This document shows positions 1-12,763 of a stretch of DNA of 64,000 nucleotides, one piece after another. The position numbers and the translations under genes are program-made. Under the pieces are notes generated by a model. The model was not told where the DNA came from. It saw nothing but the letters and a program-made list of their open reading frames with translations, and ran no database searches. This DNA is from Lithospermum erythrorhizon (lineage: Eukaryota; Streptophyta; Magnoliopsida; Boraginales; Boraginaceae), in the NCBI GenBank assembly GCA_019722365.1, contig JADFUC010000168.1, positions 62,001-126,000 of the forward strand, given 5' to 3'. Within the stretch, counting starts at the first letter, position 1, and every line of letters starts with the position of its first letter.

Positions 1-2460
1 ATCAGTATCAAAGTAGAATTTAACTCGATTATACTCAATCAATCTTAAGTTTAACTTTAGATTCTAGTAGATATAAAACTTTCTTTTATATTCTCGCTTG
101 AGATGTGGAGTTCGATAACGATAATAAGTATCCGTAAATCGGTCATTCTTGGGAACATTCTTTGGATAACTGCGTGAGCCCACATGTTACAACTTGTGGA
201 ATAGCGATAAGAAAGTTCGAAATAAACATGAGCATAATTGACCCGATGAATATGTTTAATGTAAAGGTTTCTCGGCAATGTATGATTAACGTTCGTTTCA
301 TGATGATCATTCGTTAATGAGGAATCACATTCATGACTGGTCGCTCATTTAATGAGAATACATTTATTACTTCGATGATTCACCATCCAGTAATATAGAA
401 TGGAGCTCTTTAGTCTGATGAATCACATCAGAAGATAAAATAGGCTTTTATCTTTCGACCCGTGTATTCGCATTTTATTTCGTTTAAATGACCTCAGTCG
501 TTTATTGGAGAATTATTTATTCATGTTTGTCATTTGGATCATTGCATTTTAGCTTTAAATGCATCGAGAGTGGTGCTCTTGATATAGCAGAAGGGTTCTA
601 TCTGGATTGGTATCTCTACAGACCTTGAATGCATTGAGTCACATATTTTATTTTCACTATTTGTCTTCGCAATAGGAGCTACATGTGTACAATAAATTGC
701 TTTATAGTGGATGGAAATAAATACCAACTTCCTTGTTTTTGTACAAAATGACTTAATATCGACTTTGGATGCGAGTTAAATTATATACACTACGGTAACA
801 TAATACTAAGCTTTATATATACGAGACATTTCAAAGTTTGTTTATCCAAACACAGTGCGAGTTGTCTCGCGATTGAATATGAATAAATTAATTTAAAAGG
901 TAGTGTAACAACCTTAATATGTGAAATTATTTCATTCTTTGTGTTTTGACCACGTTAAACACCGTCGCACTTGTCGCTCAATTAATGACACGTCTAAGGT
1001 TAGAGATGAAATTATCTTGGTATATGAAATTAGTCGTCCATGTTTTAACTTCATTAAAGCACAATTCCTTAATTAATTATCTTAACAAGAAATGCGTTTT
1101 AAGATTAGAATGATGTCTCGTTCTTGGGATGATATATTACTTATATCGATGATACTTAGACTCGGAGAACTTGATAGTATCCGTATGGTCACTTTCCGTA
1201 CTCTTGACTAATGTATCGTTCGATGACTCGAATCTTTAATTAACTTGTAAACATACAAACTTAATTTAGACTAGTGAACACTCACTAAGTCTAGTAAGAG
1301 TTGACTTAGTTAAATCTTTTCAAAGATTATACTCGAGTGTATTCGAGTCATTATCCACCAAAGTATTATTCAATCGTTTGTTGTTCAAAGGGTGTCCTTT
1401 TAAAGAAAGGTAGGTATGTTTCCTTAATCGAGAATCTGATATGGAAACGTGTATGTCAACATGTGATTCATTTCTACTCTTACAAGTTCAAATAAAATAG
1501 TTTAGAATCGACCACACTTCATGGAGGATTTAAAAGCACATTATTGCTCTTATAATGTAGTCGTACTGTCATTCTGCGGGGAGCTTCGATAACTTTCTTT
1601 ATATCGCATCTTCGACTATTGTTATCTTGGCTCGTATCCGTGATTAAATCGTAGTCAGCTTAATTCTGACAGTAGCACAACGAACATTACAACTTTGACA
1701 ACAAAATTATTTGAGATGTGAATTTAATCAAATCTCTCTTTCAATTCTAAATGTTACTTAAAAGCAGGTTCTTTCTATGCTTTAAAGTTCAAAATAATGA
1801 AGTGAATCATTAACTGACTTATAGTTCCATGTTAAAACCATACGTACAAATGACGTGAGAACGAATAGATAACAGCATTTGGTTACATGTCATGAAAACT
1901 TTTGTTTAAATCATGATTCATTGAAACATGTTCATCATTAAAAACTAAATACCAATCGCGTATCTGAAATGTAGATACCTGACATTGAGAATCATTGATA
2001 GTTTTTCTCGATCGAGTTATAAAAGAGATCAAGCTATTTATTATTTAAAACTTGTTTGGTGGCTAGAGACAATATGACATATTGGTGGCACCATAAGCAT
2101 GTACGCTTTCATTGAATCAAAAAATTAATTATCCGCTTGATGTGTCGTGTGACTTTGTTCAGCAGACCCAGTTCATGCGGCGTATCGGCGTGATTGAATC
2201 AAGTCTTAAATGTTTGTGGTATTTAAAGTTTTATCCTTTATTAGCATACAACCGATTGCAATGGTTGAAGAAGATCGCGTTGTAATACTTTGTTTCCAAC
2301 AGTCGTTGGTTCTCCTTAACTTATTTTATTTCATTACCAAAAGTCATCATTTAGTTTGCCCGATGAATGGTGAATAAAATAGAGTAAACAATATGTCAAA
2401 CATAATAGGAAATATCTGACTTAAAATAAACGATTGTAGTTCAAAACAATCCATGCGTAT
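1..2460. repeat. Dispersed retroelement-derived repeat, copy 1
   Basis: No open coding sequence can be followed here. The stretch is a repeat because two parts recur in the same order and orientation further on. About 80-175 matches about 42720-42815 (shared words such as GAACATTCTTT), and about 1960-2290 matches about 45260-45575 (shared words such as GTAGATACCTGACATT and AAAACTTG). It adjoins Copia internal sequence at 2470, so it may be the inner part of the same minus-oriented element. I cannot assign gag or pol domains to it. Confidence 0.5.
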
Positions 2461-2469
2461 TTCACAAAA

Positions 2470-4440
2470 ATGAATTGTAAATATAATACCCATGCCGAAT
2501 CTCCGCAAAATGTGCATGGTATCGAATCCATTCTACTTTCAGTTCAAGCAGCTGACAACTGGCGTACATTTTTGAATCGAGAGTATAATAGTAGGTTATC
2601 AACCCGATTATGTAAAGTAATATGCAAAGGTACGAAGTCTATTATGTCAGGATTGGCAGCGACCTTTAGCATCATTTTGAATCCGGCGCGTGGTAGGTTA
2701 CCCGACGATTCTGAAACTACGCAACTCTTGTCATTTAGCGTACCATACGGGATGCTACTGACTTTGTATCTCGACAGGCAGTTAAACGCAATCGAACCAA
2801 AAGTTACTTGGAGTGATCATCGAAAGCCCTTGATATTGAGTGAAATCACTGACATGATCCGTGTCATATCAAGTGCAAAAGCGCAACTTGCCGTGTGCCG
2901 AGATAATCTGACCGATTTCTGACTTCAAAGGTGGTTTGATACGTTGCTTAAATTTTAATTAATTGAGATTAATGTTATTTAACCATACAGATAGCACATA
3001 TTCAAAAACATGCACAACATGAAAAATAAATAAATAACACGCATTTAGGAGATATAGATATGACCCTAGGACTATTATATCGCCACTTGAAGTCGAAATG
3101 CTAACGTAAGTCCCATTCTGGCGCTTTAGAAATCACGAGTCTTGCATTCTTGACTCACTACTGACTTGGGCGGCCACCTTGAGGCTTAGGGGTAAATGAA
3201 TATAAGAATAAAGGAAATACATTTCGGCCGGGTCGTTTACAACGTTCGATGCAGCGAGGCCAGTAAATAAATAAATGAAGCCCAGGTCGTATCTAAATAT
3301 CTCGTTTCCGTTTCCATAGCAAATATATATGGGCAAAATATTAAAATAAATACACTTAATGTCATATATAAATGAAATGAATTAAATGTGTTCGTAATTG
3401 GTAATTAATTATATAATTATTTTACAATTAATGTAAATTTTGAATTTGAATATATTCACACATGATTAATGATAATTATTACAATTATCATCCACTTAAA
3501 TCATGCAATGATTACTTACAAGTAATTAACTCCAAAATTCAAAATTTAAAAATTAGCCGTAGAAAACTATTTTAAAAATTATCAATTAATGAAAATAATT
3601 ATGAAGGGAAATATAAATCAAATTTAATGCCATTCAGATATATATTCAATCATCTTAATAAAATTTATGATTTAACATTTAAAACAGGGAAATTAATAAT
3701 TACCAATAGAATTTTAAAACCAAAATAATTACGTAAATAAATTTAGGGTTTTCTAAAAGCGGACGGCGAACAGCGACCAAAACCGCCCGGCCTCACGGCC
3801 ATCCACGATAATTCTGGCGGCGGCGGTCTTGTGTCAAACCCGATAATTTGTCCATGAGGATTCGGCGTCGATTTTGATAGTCGTTTCGGTTTTGTTTTTC
3901 AAATTAATTGCAACTTTGTAAAATGATTTGGTGGCTCTAAAAAGATTTATAGGATTTGACTTGAGCATCCATGATATCATTATTGAATAAATCAGTGGAA
4001 TTTTTATCAGCAACTACAGTTTTTCGATTAAACCCAAAACAATCAATTCAATGAATTTTCGGAATACTTAAAAATTCAACAAATTACGGAAAACATCGAT
4101 ATGAACCTCAAAGGGTCAGAACATACAATTTAATTTCGTAATTTTAGAAATTTCTAAACCTACTGTAAAAATCGAAAATGATTCTACCTCAATTAAAATG
4201 CAAATTAATTAATTTTTAATCACTTTCGATTCATGAAGCGAATTCAAATAATAACGTGAAATCATCAAAATAAATACATTAAAATGATGATTCCAACACG
4301 TGTGATATATATATAAAATGGGTTGATTTTTTAGTATTATATATTAATTGATTGAATATATAAATGTTGAAAATAATCAAATTAACTATGACTATGTCGG
4401 CGCACAATCAAATTTAATACAAAATACATCAAGCTTGAGT
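2470..4440 (-). mobile_element. Copia internal region (leader/gag side), decayed
   Basis: This lies on the internal side of the minus-oriented LTR at 4456-5391. About 2480-2640 resembles about 60300-60430 in the better preserved Copia element (shared CAAGCAGCTGACAAC and TATAATAGTAGGTT), so it is equivalent sequence from a related element. About 3730-3850 holds a GC-richer leader block starting TTTAGGGTTTTC, as at about 61525. The 150-codon plus-strand frame at 2470-2922 runs antisense to the element and has no recognisable domain, so I do not call it a gene. Confidence 0.5.
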
Positions 4441-4455
4441 AGGCTCTAAGGCCCT
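4441..4455 (-). other. Degenerate primer-binding site (tRNA-Met type)
   Basis: The plus-strand text AGGCTCTAAGGCCC directly beside the LTR start resembles GGCTCTGATACCA, the complement of the initiator tRNA-Met site used by many Copia elements. It marks 4456-5391 as the 5' LTR of a minus-oriented element. Confidence 0.4.
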
Positions 4456-5391
4456 TGTTAGAATCTAGTATGAATTCATTTTGTGATAAAATACCAAGTC
4501 ATGCATGGGATCACTGAAATGATATAAATTAATACAAATTCGTATAATGACTTATATGAATACTAGAGTACTTCTGAGATGTCGTAGTCACATGCCGAAT
4601 CTTTTGGCCTCGCTTTGAATTGAGTATTTAGCATTTCAAATGCTTAATTGCCTTTAGTCGGTTCTTGGCGCGGGGAGAGGTCGGGTCTGGCTTATTGCTT
4701 CTTTAGAACAAAAAGTTGGGTTGGATGAAAAATGAAAAATTTCTTTTTCTTCTTAGAGCACCACGATCTTATCATGAAATGGTGGAGGCTATTTTTCATT
4801 TCATGGAAACTTATGTTGAAAACCTAATAAACTTAAACATAGGTCGAACCTAAAAGCCCAGCCAGAATAGGCAATAGGCCGACCCGTTAAATTTAATTAA
4901 ACCGTTAAGTAAAATCAAACACTATGAAACTAAGTTGTTAATAGTAACTAACAAGTTGATAACAAGCTCAACTAACTATCGAATTAATTGATTGGTAATT
5001 AATTAGTGGGTTAAATCCAATTTATATTTTACATTATCGATAAAAATTAAATTGAGAATATTCGTTGATTACAACTCTCAATTTAGCAAATGTAGTTTAA
5101 TTTCATACATGTGAAATATAATTCAACGTCCTTTGTGTGTGTGGCCTTGAGCTCGAGATAATACTAAGTTGTATAATAATAATGTCGACCCGATTACACT
5201 ATTATTATAACGATTAATGAAGTAAGATCGCGTCGCTCGCTAACATAAATTATCATATGAACGCGCTAGTAATATACAATTACTAAAGGTGAACACTAAA
5301 TAATCACATTTACAACCAACCGGTAAATGAATTGATACACAGGTAATAAGCAGGCATAATAAAGGAAATAAATTTTCATTGATTTCCAACA
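4456..5391 (-). repeat. Copia LTR copy A
   Basis: On the plus strand it begins TGTTAGAATC and ends TTTCCAACA, so read on the minus strand it starts TGTTGGAAA. It shares ends and core with copy B (7357-8348). It shares the core with the LTRs at 38729, 54541 and 62287, including the block ATAATACTAAGTTG and a stem-loop at 5168-5211. No 5-bp target duplication can be seen because the other end of the element is lost or outside the window. Confidence 0.7.
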
Positions 5392-6239
5392 GTAAGGAAG
5401 TGTTGAAAATATGAAAAATTAGATCTCATAAAGTAGTCGTTGAACAATTTATATTGTACAACCGATTCTTGATTCAAAATTTTATATAATGTATATATAT
5501 GTAAAGTTCAATATATATTAATTGTTAAATGATTAGTATTTTTTAAGTTTAACGTATTGACGTTAGGGGTTACGATGGCTTCTTAGAATCGCTCGTAATA
5601 CATATATTAATTATATATTTGATTAATATTACTTTAATATATTCTTCTTGTCGGTCATTCACAATAGGTCGCACATCACGATTAAATAAAACTATGTAAT
5701 AAATGTATTATAAAAACTTTCAGAGTATAAAGTGAAACATAAAGAAAATATTAGGGACGTAAAATCGAGTACCGAGGGGACTCTAGAGCTTCGGCTCGTT
5801 GGTCCGCCCCGTAGGGGCGGTGGAAGAGATGAAGTTTTGGGAGTTGTTATCTCGCCAGAAAACTCACCGTAATGTTCTTTGTTAAGTGGGTACCGATTAA
5901 TCTGATAATGCTAATGCTCATATTTTGATTTCATGAAATCAAAACTCTACTCAGCATCCCGTAATAGTCGACCCCCCTCTTGGTAGAAAATCTAGTTTTT
6001 CTTCATCTTTTATTTAATAGTTTTTTCTTTAATCGTTCTAATAGACATATGGGAGTAGTTTGGGCAATTTATCGGTGTAGACCGATCTTTGAGAGATACT
6101 ACATTTGGGTATTGTGAGCAATTCGATTCATTGCCCTGACCTTATTGTTTGTTTCGAAGTTCAGGTACACACTTGTAGCCAATTTTGTATATTGTTTGTG
6201 TACAATAAGTAGCGTTCTGGGATTCATATTCGTTAAGTT

Positions 6240-6480
6240 TAGAACTTATTATACGTTTAAGAACACCAACAGTTTTTGGGTAAGAATGTTCTCAGTGGTT
6301 TTGGGTGAGTTTTTTGGGTGAGAATGGGGTAGGTTTTTTGGGTAAGAATGATGTGGTTTTGGGTGATAATGTTCGGTGGTTTTGGGTGGCTTTTTTGAGT
6401 GAGGATGAAGATCAAAATTTTGGGTGAGAATAGGGTGGGTTTTTGGTGAGGATGAAGAACAAATTTTGGGGGATTGGGAA
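6240..6480 (+). repeat. G/T-rich degenerate minisatellite
   Basis: Irregular repeats of TTTTGGGTGAGAATG and TTTTGGGTAAGAATG occur about nine times with spacers of varying length. The G-runs are all on the plus strand. Confidence 0.7.
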
Positions 6481-6810
6481 TCTCCGCCGGAAATGAGGGG
6501 ATTGGTTACCTAATTTATTATTTTTAATTATCAAATAAATTTATTAAATGTAAAAAATGACTAAACTACCCTATTTAAGTAGGAAGCTTAAATATATTCT
6601 TAAACTCATAAGTCATACTCCAAATGTAGTATGAAAAAAGCTTACGAGTACAAATCTATTATGTACACATTTATGAAAGGAAAACATTGTCGGTCAACCC
6701 ACAATTATCCCCGGTCAATATTAGTCAACCCCGATCAACCCAACCAACAATTAAGAATTTAAGCACATAAGAGCATTTGCAATAGAATTCTTAAATTTTC
6801 TTCTTAAACA

Positions 6811-6900
6811 TTCATAAGTTTTCAGATTTCGTATCATATTTCACTCATAAGTTTTAGGGGTATATTCATAAGTTTTCAGATTCCGTATCATATTTCACTG
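6811..6900 (+). repeat. Two-copy direct repeat, 54-bp period
   Basis: TTCATAAGTTTTCAGATT followed by CGTATCATATTTCACT occurs at 6811 and again at 6865 with one substitution. Confidence 0.8.
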
Positions 6901-7356
6901 TGAAACTTAATGCAAAAATCATTTAATAACATGTGTTTTATGTATATTTTAAATTTAAACAAATCATGTGTAATGTATTACAATTTTAACATAAAAGTAA
7001 CATAATTAATTACAACCAAAAGTAGGGTGTGACTATTTCATGATGCATAAAAAGCGATAAAAAATACTTTCTATGTTTTTCGTTTGTCGTTTTTAATTTA
7101 AGCATTTATTTTCTTTATTTGTCGTATGCGAGATTAATGTTATATATAAATGCATTTGGTTATTGTTGTGCGTCACAGGCGGGATGCAGTTATTATCGGT
7201 GTAGGTTCTGGAGTAGCGATTGTAGGATTAAACGATTGGTATCGAGCTGGTTGTAAGCTTGGTGGATCTCTTTGGATACTGCTTGATTGGTATCGAAATG
7301 GGTTTGATTATTGAAGATATTTAGAGGTTGTCATTAGTTGAAGATGATGTTGTCTT

Positions 7357-8348
7357 TGTTAGAATCTAGTATGAATTTTAATTGTGATAAAACCTGAAAG
7401 TCACGTATCGGATCCTCAAAATAGCGTATATTAATCATGGCATGTGCTTCAATATGAATAAAGAAGTTCTTACGTTGCGGCGGAAGGCGAATGAAATCGG
7501 CATACCGAGCCGATGCCTCGCGTGAATCGCTGAATTACCAATCGGCATCGGCCTTGAAAAGATGTCATAGATTATGCAAGGAGGGGGCCAAGAATTAGAA
7601 ACTGAACTTCTTCAGAGTTTTGATGAACAAATGGAGAAAATCTCTTTAGCGAATGGAGGAGAATTTCCCGAACTTTGGGAGGGAGGCGAGGTTGTGATTT
7701 CATGAAATAGAAAAACCACTTGTCTTTTTCTTTAAATACCATTTGCTAATTTTCACGGATTAAACTAACTTGTTAAATCGGTTTAACTCGTTAACTTAAT
7801 GAGATCGTTATGTCCTTAATTAAATAATGAGTCGGCCCAGTAGGTGTTCTATTTTAATTAACTTAACAAGTCAATTAAAAAATACTAACGAAGTCCTTAT
7901 CAAATAACTTATCAAGTTGATACGTCAATTAAATGCTTAATTGATTAAACTTGCAAGTTTAACCAATTGATGTTCATCGATATATTTGACAAATATATAT
8001 ATATGTTGAAGATACATCTCTCGATTTACAGAATCTCGTTTAATTTCGTGCATGAAATATAATTCGAATGTCATTGTATGTGTGTGACGCCCACAGGCTC
8101 GGATAATAGTAAGTTGTATAATAATAATAATTGATCAATTATTACTATTATTATAACTATTAATAGTAAGATCTAGCGATCTCTCGCTAGCCTTAAATTA
8201 TCATGAGAACCCTTTAGTAATATCTGATTCTTAAGGTGAACACTAAGTTCCGGTAATCCGCATTTAACTTGACTGGTAAATGAATTGTCTATGATTGTCC
8301 CAGCAGGGCATAATAAAAGCGGAATCAATTTTTCATTGATTTCCAACA
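7357..8348 (-). repeat. Copia LTR copy B
   Basis: It has the same termini as copy A (TGTTAGAATC ... TTTCCAACA on the plus strand) and the same core with a stem-loop at 8113-8157. The five bases on each side (GTCTT and TATAC) differ, so it is not a simple solo LTR with an intact target duplication. No primer-binding site or polypurine tract adjoins it. Confidence 0.7.
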
Positions 8349-10440
8349 TATACAAAGGTGTGTGCGATCTTCCTGGGACTAATGGTGGAAGATAAGATTG
8401 ACTTTTGGTTGTGTTTCTAGAACATCACAGGGTTGTCACTGGAGATTTCATGGAGAAGCTCGTCTTGAATATGAAGGTCCCACACAGACATTTATTGGTA
8501 TGGTGATGTGGTTGTCAAATCCTTTGGTTATCGTTGGAAGATCATATCGGAAAAAAAGTCATTGGGTAAATGGAGGATTACGGAGGAAATTTTTTGGCAT
8601 GGATTGTGTGGTGTTGAGGTTTTTTATCAAATTGTTCATATGGAAGATTTGATGAATCAGATTTGTGCCCAATCGGATGGAAATCTTTGTGTTGCCGGCC
8701 GAAGAATATGAAGTGTTGTTTGATGATGATGGTTGTAAAGAACTTTAAGTGAGGATCGGTGCAAAAATTACAGGTGAAAATCGACAAAGTTGGTTATTAG
8801 AAACGGTTATCATGGGTGACAGGGGGTTTCTTGGATGTTAGACATGGATGTCACTGGTAAAATTCTTGTGTTGTGGTTAGGCACAGTGAGTGAACCCGAA
8901 AGTTCGAGTTCGATTAGTGTCGGCTCGAAACAATTCGGCTCGTGGCTCGGTTCGCATGCAACGTGAAAGCGCGAAAGCGATAAAATCGAGGTTCGGCCGG
9001 ACGGACGAGCAGTGCGAAATAGTTCGGTCCGGTCCTTCATCTATATTTTTATGGATTTCGTTCTTTGGTACACTTTTAATTTCAATTTCGAGAGACAAAA
9101 AAATACTTGGCAAAATAGGACGGATCGGGCAGCACCGGGCAAGTGCGGCTATCTGCGGACGATCGAGGCTAGAATAGTGAATCCAAAAATGGATGCGGAC
9201 CCGAACCGAACCTCAATCACGAGGTTATGAAAAAACTCCGGACGGACGAACTACGTTCGACACCAGTGCGGACCGAACCTCGAACGTACCATAGTTCGGT
9301 ATAGTTCGGTCGTTTACGAGCTGGTGTGGTACTAGAAGATTGTCGAGGATACGAAATGCCATGAAAGAGGCAAGCGGGTTTGTATTGGAGGTCATAAAGT
9401 GCCACAGCTCTGAGACTTCGTTTGGTGATGAGTTCTAGTAGATAGCGAGAGCACCCGGTTGGTGATGAGGGTCGGGTTATGAACTACGTACAAGGTTCCA
9501 GCAGGGTTGTGTTGCGTAGATAAATCCCACGTTGAGTGGGCGTGATTACCAAAATGCGTGAGAGGTGTTTCACTGCCTCCAAAGGATTTGTAACTAAAAA
9601 AGAAAAGGAGATGTTCTAATCAACAGCCGAGAAGGTTAATGACTTGGATCAGTGGGAGTTTCGACACGAGGAAGGAAAACAAAGGAAATTCATTCATGAC
9701 CAATCAAGCTTGGAGGTTGTTTGAGTGCAGGATGAAGATCAAGAAGATGCGGTAAAATGATGATTATTTGAATGTGAGTGAAAATTCCAACAAGACAAAT
9801 ATTTTGGCTATGTCTCTTGGATAGTCAAGTTGGTGGAATTCAAAGTTGTTCTGGAATTGGTGGAAAATGTATTGAAGTCAGGGATCGACCGATTGGGAGT
9901 TAGGGGATGATGAACTCAGTAAAGGCTGCTGCGGATTGAAGTTTGAAGGCGGTTATCCGAGTTTAGTCTTGAGTGGGAGATTGTTGTACATGTGAAACCT
10001 AAACGCGTGAAAAACTAGAATTATTACGGCATTACACTTAAAGAAATACTTGGAGAACAAGAAAGAAAGTTCTAGAGTCTTACACTTAACTTTGGCGAGG
10101 TAATTAATTATCTTTTTAGGTTTATTTGTAAAACTATAAATATCCTTCTTTTGTATAGTATTTTTGTGTATGAAAAACGCTTTAATGGTGGTTGGAAATC
10201 AGCAGCTTGTAGGTTAGAATAGGAGAAGAGTTTATTTATATTATTAGTATTATGGGAGATTATTATAATTCTTGGTGAGGTTGTGAAAAAAGTCATGTGA
10301 TTGAGGCATGTATGAGAGACTTGTGCAGGTTTCGTGTGAAAACATCAGGTGGAAGGTCGTTGAGTAGGGTTAACTTGAGTCACTAGCAATCCCCGTGATA
10401 TTATTAGTGGATGCAGCGGTGGATGTCGCTTACGTTGAGG
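8349..10440. other. Unassigned region with no recognisable gene
   Basis: Several short frames overlap on both strands, but none has a recognisable domain or a second conserved copy. About 8880-9330 is unusually rich in TTCGG and CGGTC words, as in the ends of some plant hAT-like elements. The stretch is probably old transposon sequence lying internal to the Gypsy-type LTR that follows, but I could not read gag or pol in it. Confidence 0.35.
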
Positions 10441-12763
10441 GGAATCGAGTGCCATAATATAGATATATAACCGGGACTACAGGTCGGGCCATATTTATAC
10501 TACGAAAATTCTCATACATCGCGTAGCGTAACATAGAATATAGGGTCTCGATAATGAATACAACTCCTTTGAATAAAAAATCACGCCCAAACTTGAAATT
10601 ACGGAGTCCACGGGGACCATAGCCTCTACAGTCGCCCGATCACTAAATTGACTAGATACCGTCCGGTTCTAATCACGATGTATAAGCTCGACGATCGTCT
10701 GGCGCTCTTATACCGAAGTATAAAGGCGATAACAGCAGCTCTTTATGCGAAGTATAAAGGCGATAAACAACGCTCTTTATACCGGCATTAGCAAAGGCGT
10801 ACAACGCTCTTATACCGGCGTATAAAGGCGTACCCAGCAGCTTCTTATACCCAAGCGTATAAAGGCGTACCTGGCAGCTTCTTATACCGGCGTATAAAGG
10901 CGTGCAACTCTTATACCGGCGTATAAAGCTGATAAGCTCTTGTCTTATACCGGCGTATAAAGGCGTCATAGCGCTCTTATACCGGCGTATAAAATTTGTC
11001 TGGCCTTTCTTATCTGGCGATATAAAGGCGATAAATAGCGCTCTTAAAGAGCACTTTAACCCATGCCATCCGGTCCCAGGGTCGTAGCTTTATCTTCAGT
11101 CATCGATCTTACATAACTCTGTGCGTCCCCTCTGCATTAACCATCTGCTCTACTCCCCGAACAATATCACGAAACCTGGCAATTTAAAGCGTCACGCGTC
11201 GTAAATTCGAACCACCCGATCGCCGGCGAGGCCACGCATAAATACATAAGTGCCAGCCGAGGCCACGGGAGCGCAGCAGTCGCGAAACGAGGCCACAATC
11301 GAAATATAAGTTGGGAGTTCAGGCATTAGCCGCCAGCGTCTTTAGCGCCCACCGAGAATATAATCACATAATCGTATCATGGCTCACACAAATAGATCAC
11401 ACATAATCATACAGCAATTCATGTATATCATTCTCACATAATCGTACCCTGATAACATGTTCCTGTGATTAGTAGAAATGCGTAAAGTAACACGCAAGAT
11501 TAAGTACTCACCTACACTGAGTTATCGCAAAGTCCTCACGAAGCGATAGCGGGCGTGCCCTTCCCATGATCGAGGCCTAACAAACACCAGAAAGTATACT
11601 CGGGAACTAATACCAAGTGCGTTACAGAATAAGCATTACCAACTCCCAATTGGAATGATTTCATGATCCTAACATGTGGGTAAACTATCGAATTATAATC
11701 CCGGACATAGCAAATGATCCCCGGCCCAAAATTCCGTCTTATTACTTTATCATTTACAAATCAACTTATAAATTAGATTACAGCTGTCGGCGGGTCCACT
11801 AATTAACCTTTATACTCCAAAATGTTAATTACAGCTTCGACTTGGAATTAACAACAGCCACAACTTCACGCTTTAATCAATATTAAATAACCAATTTAAC
11901 ATCGCAACAACTTCTGATAAGGTCCCAATTAAACTCACTGCATTTAAAGTCTTATAAAAATATCGCCCCCAAAGTCGAAACCTAGAAAATTCGATTCGAC
12001 CATAACATCCTCAAGCGACCTCTAAATGCAGATTAAATGTATATATATCATAGAACCCATAACCGACTAAGATTCATCATAAAATTGAATTATGGAAAAA
12101 GTCGGCCAAAAATCAGCCCAATAGCCAGCACGAAATATCTCGAAAACGACTTTCGTACATGGCAGAAGAAGATGGGAGGCTTGATATTAAGCGATGCGAG
12201 TTTGACGACCAATCGGCGAGAGAAATGGAAGAAAAATTTTCAAGGGGGAGGGGTGTGAAACTTCGGCCAACGTGAAGAGGAAGAAGATGAGATTTGCCTT
12301 GTGATGTGTTGGATAAGTATGGATAGATATTTAAAAAAACTTCGAGTCGGATTGGGTTTAGGTTAATTTCTCATTTATCGTGACTTAATCTGTGAGCCAC
12401 GGTCCAGCTAAAAATTTCATGTAAAAGCTTCTTAAATTATAAATGTAATTAGAATTTAAAAAAAATCAGAAATAATATTATCATCGAAGAGAATTATTTA
12501 TCTTATCAAAGATTACGTCGGCAGAAAAATTTAAATGTAAAAGTCTCATATATATGACTCCGGTAATTGTCAGAGCGTTTGATATAATTCTGATTGTCCG
12601 TTAATTTATGTTTTACGTTTAACTTTTTAAATATCTTGTCGAAAATATTTTATTTAAATTCCACATTTTATCAAAAAATTATCTCAAGAATTTAAATGAC
12701 ATAATATTGATTTCAAAATATTTTATTTTATTTTAATTTAGTTGGTAATGGTCGGGGTTATCA
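10440..12763 (-). repeat. Gypsy-type (Tekay/Del-like) LTR, copy 1
   Basis: Read on the minus strand it starts TGATAACCCC at 12763, close to the TGTAATAACCGG start of the LTR ending at 41756. Both are followed by an AT-rich part, a purine-rich tract (about 12150-12250 here, about 41400-41510 there), and then many CACATAATC-like words. The inner border near 10440 is approximate and I see no convincing primer-binding site. The lineage name is an inference from the LTR start and from the second copy's tRNA-Met-like site. Confidence 0.45.
10703..11055. repeat. Array of short hairpin-forming repeats
   Basis: Ten to eleven units of roughly 28-37 bp share the core TTATACCGGCGTATAA. The arms TTATAC and GTATAA are complementary, with a CGGC loop. 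The core is usually preceded by GCTC and followed by AGGCG. Four or more units have the exact core (near 10810, 10883, 10911, 10946, 10975) and the outer ones are degraded. The array sits inside the Gypsy-type LTR. The second LTR copy has no equivalent array, only TATAATATCATAT words near 40050-40110. Confidence 0.85.

Larger units (their letters stand above)
5392..7356. repeat. Inter-LTR sequence without recognisable genes
   Basis: This lies between two same-family LTRs. It has no polypurine tract beside copy A and no primer-binding site beside copy B, so it is not clearly the interior of one element. It contains a G/T-rich minisatellite (6240-6480) and a 54-bp-period direct repeat (6811-6900). 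I see no coding domain. Confidence 0.4.

Noticed and set aside
2470..2922. 150-codon plus-strand open frame with an ATG
   Set aside because: It lies antisense in a decayed Copia interior, has no known domain, and the homologous stretch near 60300-60700 has no such frame.
10703..11055. CRISPR array
   Set aside because: The repeats are irregular in length, the spacers are not unique, no cas genes are present, and the context is a plant LTR.
11160..11225. tRNA-like TTCGAACC word
   Set aside because: There are no matching acceptor, D or anticodon stems around it.
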